DNA from: Cryptomeria japonica
Lineage: Eukaryota > Streptophyta > Pinopsida > Cupressales > Cupressaceae
Length of the DNA: 64,000 bases
NCBI RefSeq assembly: GCF_030272615.1
Contig: NC_081409.1
Coordinates: 912,951,840 to 913,015,839 of the forward strand
Direction: 5' to 3'
Below, in pieces: positions 59,508 through 64,000 of this stretch. Every line of letters starts with the position of its first letter. Positions within the stretch are counted from its first letter, which is position 1. The position numbers and the translations under genes are program-made. The notes beneath the pieces were generated by a model, which ran no database searches, was not told the origin of the DNA, and saw nothing but the letters and a program-made list of their open reading frames with translations.

Positions 59508-60174
59508 ACAAGGAAACAACATTGAAAGACTTTCACCACGTCAAGGAGGCAAGATACACCAAGCCCCCAGTGGACTAAGGATCTTACGACTTCGATTGAC
59601 AAAGTAAAAGGGAAGATCACGAGGGAGAACCATGACTGTCAGTAGTAAGGTTCCCTCACTATGAGTCATGCAAGAAAGATATCAAAAATTTTCAAGGCAA
59701 AGCTAAATTTGTCAAGAAATTTTCAAGTATCTTGAAAAGATATGAACGGGATGTATGCCCCCCTACGTTAAAGCGATCGCACACGCCTTACCGGGGGTGA
59801 TTGCTTTATGGTAGTGATACATATAAGAAATGAGAAAGGTGCACGTTATCACAAGGATTTCACCCCCAAGTGTGAGATAAACCCAAGGATAATAGACACA
59901 AAACACAAAGCACAAGGTGACTTCGCCTTCCTTGGGGTCAGTATGCTGTATGATAATTCATGTATATCATATGTATGTATGCATAATTGTTTTTCATTCT
60001 CCAATCAAGGAAGGTCACCTAGAAGAAGGGAACACATGTATCTTTTTGAGTCAACATGAGAGAGACCAAAAGAGATCTCAATGCTTTGCATCGTCCTCAA
60101 GTAGACAACACTAAGGACAACATATAGAAGAAGTAACAAAAGAGAGGAGGAGAGAATCTGCTATGCTAATGACA
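59508..60174 (-). other. 3' untranslated region of gypsy E
   Basis: No gene. A second G-rich tract on the minus strand (complement of ATGCCCCCCTACG at 59756-59767) is followed by a hairpin: 59769-59780 pairs with 59797-59808 over 12 positions, with two G-U wobbles in the plus-strand RNA. The remainder shows nothing clear. Confidence 0.5.
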
Positions 60175-63100
60175 CTAGTCTAGCACGTCATCTACCCCCC
60201 GATCTTGCTGATCAGTATTTCGGGAAGGTAGGAAACATGCTAGAGGAGGAACATCCAACACAGCAGATGGAGCTATCACAAGATCCAAACAAGGGCTATG
60301 TTCATATCCCAAGCCACGGTGTTCTTGTCTAGGAGCTAGGATAAGTGCTTTAGAAAATGCATTAGATAAATGGTTATCAACATCAACATATTCATATTCA
60401 CTATCAGAATGAACAGGAGTAACATTTTCATCATGAATAACATTTTCATCTATATCATCATCAAGATTTATAAAAATAGGATCTTTAACTTGCACAGGAT
60501 CAAGACCATCATGCATCTTATGTTTAGGAGATTTTGGCTCAATTTCCAGCTGAGGAGAAAATGGAATAATACTGGCTGAAGGTGTTTTTGGGTATTGCAA
60601 AGTTTGAGAAGCGGCTGCCTGAGCTCTACGACGACACTTTCGTCGGCGTTCACACGCAGAACGATTTCGTCTAGTCTTAGTAGGAAGATTAGGAGATTGA
60701 GGAGGAGGAATGTTCTCATCCTTATCACTTGAGTGTTTAGGTTGTGGTCTCTTAGGTTGAACAATAGGAGAAGAGGAAGGTCTCTTCTCTCCATAAGAGG
60801 AAGGAGGAGGAACTGCTCCATATAAGGGAGGAATATTTGGTTTAGGAAGGAGACCAAGTCCATCATGACGAGGAGGTATAGGTCTACTTTTGGGAAGTTT
60901 ATTAGATATAGGCATAGTCACATCCATAGGGATGGGTTGGGAATCTTCTTGAGGAAAGACATTAGTTTTATCTTTCAAAGGAAGAACTTCCTTCTCAAGA
61001 ACGATAGGAATGTCAAGTTTGGGTGTTCTAGGTTCACTTAGAGATAGGATCATATTTTTTTTCCACTTTTGATAAGATTTGAAAAGATGATCACTTCGCG
61101 GAGGAAGAGATTGGAATTGTTTAGGCCAAAAGTAATCAATAGGAACGCTAGGAATTCTTTCAGCTGGTTTAAAGAGACTATGATTGACAGTAACAACTTC
61201 ACCATTATGGGGAAATTTCAAACACTTGTGGATAGGAGAAGCAATAGCTTTCATGGAAGATAGCCAAGGATAGCCTAGCTTCACACGAAATTGTTCGGAT
61301 GATGGAATAATAGCAAAGTCCACATCAAGGGATTTGTTATGGACCTCGATAGGTAATGTAATAGAACCAATTGCAGGAGAAGAAAATGCATCAAATAGTT
61401 TCACAACCACATTTGTTTCGTCATAGATAACTTGATTCAATTGCAAAGTAAAAAGAAACTCTTCAGTAATGACATTAACCATGCAAGAAGGATCAATAAG
61501 CACTCCACGACAAGGTGTATTTTTGACTTTTGCAACTATATATAAAGGACCATCAGGTGCCCTGATAGTTTCACTGGAATCAAATGTGATGGAAGGTTCT
61601 TTAGGGATTTTCTGCTGTTCCACAAAGTTAATCACATTCAGAGTCATAGACACGAGATCATCAGGTGAGACAGAGGAATCAGTAGTATCAATCGCATTAG
61701 AGGTATGAGAAGGCAATGGATCAGTGAAAATCTGAAGATTTTGGTTAGGAGGAGCTACAGATGTGTTGCCTTTATCATTCACTCCAGAAACAAAGATAGT
61801 ATTATTATCAATCAAATCTTGAATTTTACCCTTTAAAGCAAAACATTTTTCAGTATCATGCCCAGGATGACGATGAAATTGACAAAAAGATTTGTTATCA
61901 AAATAGGGTGAATTAATCTTTGCGGGATCTATTTGCCTTATAGGAGGAAGAGTAAGCACATTTTGTTCCAATAACTTATTCATAATACTATGCAATGATT
62001 CATTCAAAGGAGTAAACTTTCTTTCTTTCCTGAAAAACTTAGAAATAGGAGGCACACCTGATGCTGCATTCACATTGTTGTTGATGATGTGTTCATTGAA
62101 TTTAATGGACTCTCTGTTTGGTTTAAACTTCCCAAATGGTTGTTGACTACTATCACCCTTATCACTCGGAGCCATAGGATTTGCTTGTTCCATTTGACTC
62201 ACAGTCAGTTGATAATTGTGAAGAGTTGCGCACAACTGTTGGAAAGAAGTAAACTCAGAAAACAAGAGTTTTTCTCTAATATCTTTTTGTAAACTAGAAA
62301 TAAAGATTCTTTGAATATCATTGTCAGGCACTGGAAAGGAAATTTGAGCATACAAATGCTTATATCTACCAATGAAATCAGTCACTTTTTCTTTAACACC
62401 TTGTTTGCAATGCATTAAATCAATCAAAGTAACTTTAGGACTTATATTGTTTTGAAATTGTTGAATAAAAGCATTTGCAAGTTGTTCGAAAGAAGTAATA
62501 GAATAAGAAGGCAATGAGCAATACCATTGTAGGGCTTTGTCTCTTAATGTTCTAGTAAACAGTTTTGTAAGCAACCTTTGGTCATAAGCAAAATCGGTAC
62601 ATATTGTTTGAAAGGTCTTAACATGTGTTAAAGGATCGCCCTTACCATTATAAAGCTCCAAATGTGGAATTTCAACATGTTTAGGGGGAATAGCTCAGAC
62701 AATGTCAAGAGAAAGTGGGCTCGCAACATCAAATGCGGGCACACTAAACTTAGAGTGATTCATAGAGGCAATTTGTTGCTGTAAGGAAGAGACAGTCTGT
62801 GCAAGATTGTTAATGGTCGCTTCAGTCGAAGAGTTCATATTAGATGTGTTAGATTGTGATGGAGGTGTTATGTTATTGAAAGAAGGTAGAGAGTAAGGTG
62901 GTGGGACACTATGATAGTTAGTCATAGGAGATGACTGGATAGGAGGAACACTACAAGGAGGAATGGAAGGGTTAAATGAATTGCCCCCTTGCATCATGTT
63001 CATTTGTGGTGATATAATAGGAACACTTATTGAAGGAATGAATGAAGAAGTTGGATTGATTGAAGAAAGAGGGTTGATTGAAGAAGAGGGATTGCCTCTA

Positions 63101-63617
63101 TGACTAGTGATCATAGGAGGAATGTCTTGTGTTGAAGTAGTCATTATGTTTGATGTAAAAGTAGGTATACTAGCAATAGGAGTTGTCAAAGGAATAGAAT
63201 GATTAACTTGAGTAGGAGGTTGTGTATAACCTAAGGTTTCGGCACAACTCTTCATAGGCATCACATTCGAATCCACAATGTGTGCAATACCACACAAAAT
63301 ATCAATTCCATTCTTATCACTTTGAACCTACATTTTAGACCCTCAATTAATGAAAGAGCTTGACTATCAGGGTATTCTTGAGACATCCATTGTCGAAAAT
63401 CATCAAATTGGTTATCCAATTTTGAAAGTTGTTCTACAGAAACCTCATGGAGAGCTTCTTCATCATTAAGAGGATTAGAGGAATTACCCATGTCCTCGTT
63501 AAAAAGGCCATTCAAATTAGGTTCCATCTCCTCGGTAATTACACCTTGGAAAGACTTAATTCTAAGGCTTCGTCCAACGGGAATAGTGTAAGTAGGGCTT
63601 ATTGTTGTAAAACTCAT
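60175..63617 (-). pseudogene. gag-protease polyprotein of gypsy E (nearly intact)
   Basis: Starts at 63617 (SFTTISPTYTIPVGRSLRIK). A frame change near 63300 and a TGA at about 62692-62694 break it; from 62661 it is open for 828 codons to its natural end. A Pro/Ser/Asn-rich N-terminal part leads to the capsid domain (YNGKGDPLTHVKTFQTICTD; LRDKALQWYCSLPSYSI; KEKVTDFIGRYKHLYAQI), a knuckle-like CQFHRHPGHDTEKCFALKG, then a retropepsin-like domain (RGVLIDPSCMVNVIT; LGYPWLSSMKAI; KCLKFPHNGEVVTV). The D[ST]G active site reads DPS, so catalysis is doubtful. The C-terminal part is Pro-rich with a basic RRNRSACERRRKCRRRAQ stretch, then acidic. No RT follows. Confidence 0.85.
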
Positions 63618-64000
63618 GCACTAAAGAGAGAGAGAAGATTTTGAATTTTTAGAGGTAGCAAATTTCAATAAAATCAGCCAATCTCCTAGATTTAAGCTGT
63701 AAAATGCAATCAGGACAATCTCCTGAAATTTCGAAAAAAATGTCCGGGACCGTGGCGCTCGGAGTGCACATGGTCCTCGCAACTTGTTTCGAAATTTTCA
63801 GGGATGAAAGTAATGATGATTTTAAAGCTAATCTGAAAAAATTGAGTGATTTTACGATCTGTAGATAGGCCAAATTAAAGTTGCAATCTCAAAATTGAAC
63901 CCTACCAAGATTGTTGAAAAATGCAAAATTTGAATTTTGAAAAAGAGAGGGAAACTGAAATTTTGAATTTTATGATTTTAGAGGGAATGCTAAAAGCAAT
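63618..64000 (-). other. Leader of gypsy E (partial)
   Basis: Non-coding sequence upstream of gag. At about 63742-63776 it holds a GGGACCGTGGCGC ... CACATGGTCC block related to one in the LTR at about 58568-58604. No primer site is reached before the window ends. Confidence 0.5.

Larger units (their letters stand above)
58203..64000 (-). mobile_element. Gypsy element E, gag-protease only, minus strand, 3' part
   Basis: The 3' LTR (58203-59453) is followed by a polypurine tract, a 0.7-kb untranslated region, and one long gag-protease frame whose start is at 63617; the leader runs off the window. It inserted into copia C with left flank GTTAT (58198-58202), but the right duplication is outside. 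No RT, RNase H or integrase sequence exists between gag-protease and the LTR, so it resembles the TR-GAG type of non-autonomous elements. Confidence 0.88.

Noticed and set aside
59808-60059. Plus-strand 83-codon frame in gypsy E
   Set aside because: It lies in the 3' untranslated region of E, overlaps the hairpin and purine tract area, and shows no domain.

Overview
The window looks like intergenic DNA from a very large, repeat-rich seed-plant genome, most likely a gymnosperm and perhaps a conifer. This is an inference from the style of the repeats (nested long-LTR Ty1/copia and Ty3/gypsy elements, an antisense plant-mobile-domain gene inside a gypsy element) and not from a marker gene. I found no intact host gene, no rRNA or tRNA gene and no CRISPR. 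Almost every base belongs to LTR retrotransposons inserted into one another, and nearly all the coding regions carry stops or frameshifts.

Layout, left to right. (A) 1-2960: 5' part of a minus-strand copia element, inserted into an unknown unit. (U1) 2961-5949: that unit, with a long broken minus-strand reading frame of unknown function. 5950-9181: a TG...CA-bounded unit holding twelve copies of a nested hairpin at a period of about 176 bp. (G1) 9182-about 26250: an old minus-strand gypsy element with gag, PR, an extra RNase H before RT, then RT, RNase H and IN. It is interrupted at 11534-19288 by a minus-strand chromovirus (G2, target duplication GTTTT). (U2) 26290-29059 and 46814-47114: a second copy of the unknown unit, interrupted at 29060-46813 by minus-strand copia B (target duplication TCATT/CCATT). 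Copia B is itself interrupted at 30989-42111 by gypsy D (target duplication CCTTG). (F) 47115-48524: a copia LTR cut by (C) 48525-58202, a plus-strand copia arranged LTR-internal-LTR-internal. Copia C is cut by (E) 58203-64000, a minus-strand gypsy element that leaves the window on the right.

The relative ages fit the nesting. D is youngest: its 767/768-bp LTRs differ by about five substitutions and one indel by eye, while the LTR pairs of B, C and G2 differ much more. D and E encode gag and a protease-like domain but no reverse transcriptase, so they would need enzymes supplied by other elements.

The most interesting signal is non-coding. Several elements carry strong inverted repeats, often in arrays: the twelve-hairpin array at 6652-8665; an eight-hairpin array at 32303-32671, inside a predicted intron of the antisense mobile-domain gene in D, whose stems change in compensating pairs around a constant loop; five AT palindromes in each D LTR; a 42-nt palindrome in each G2 LTR; three GC-rich hairpins in the E LTR; and hairpins touching the polypurine tract in G2, B, D and E. 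The second candidate for novelty is the unknown protein present in two diverged copies either side of G1.
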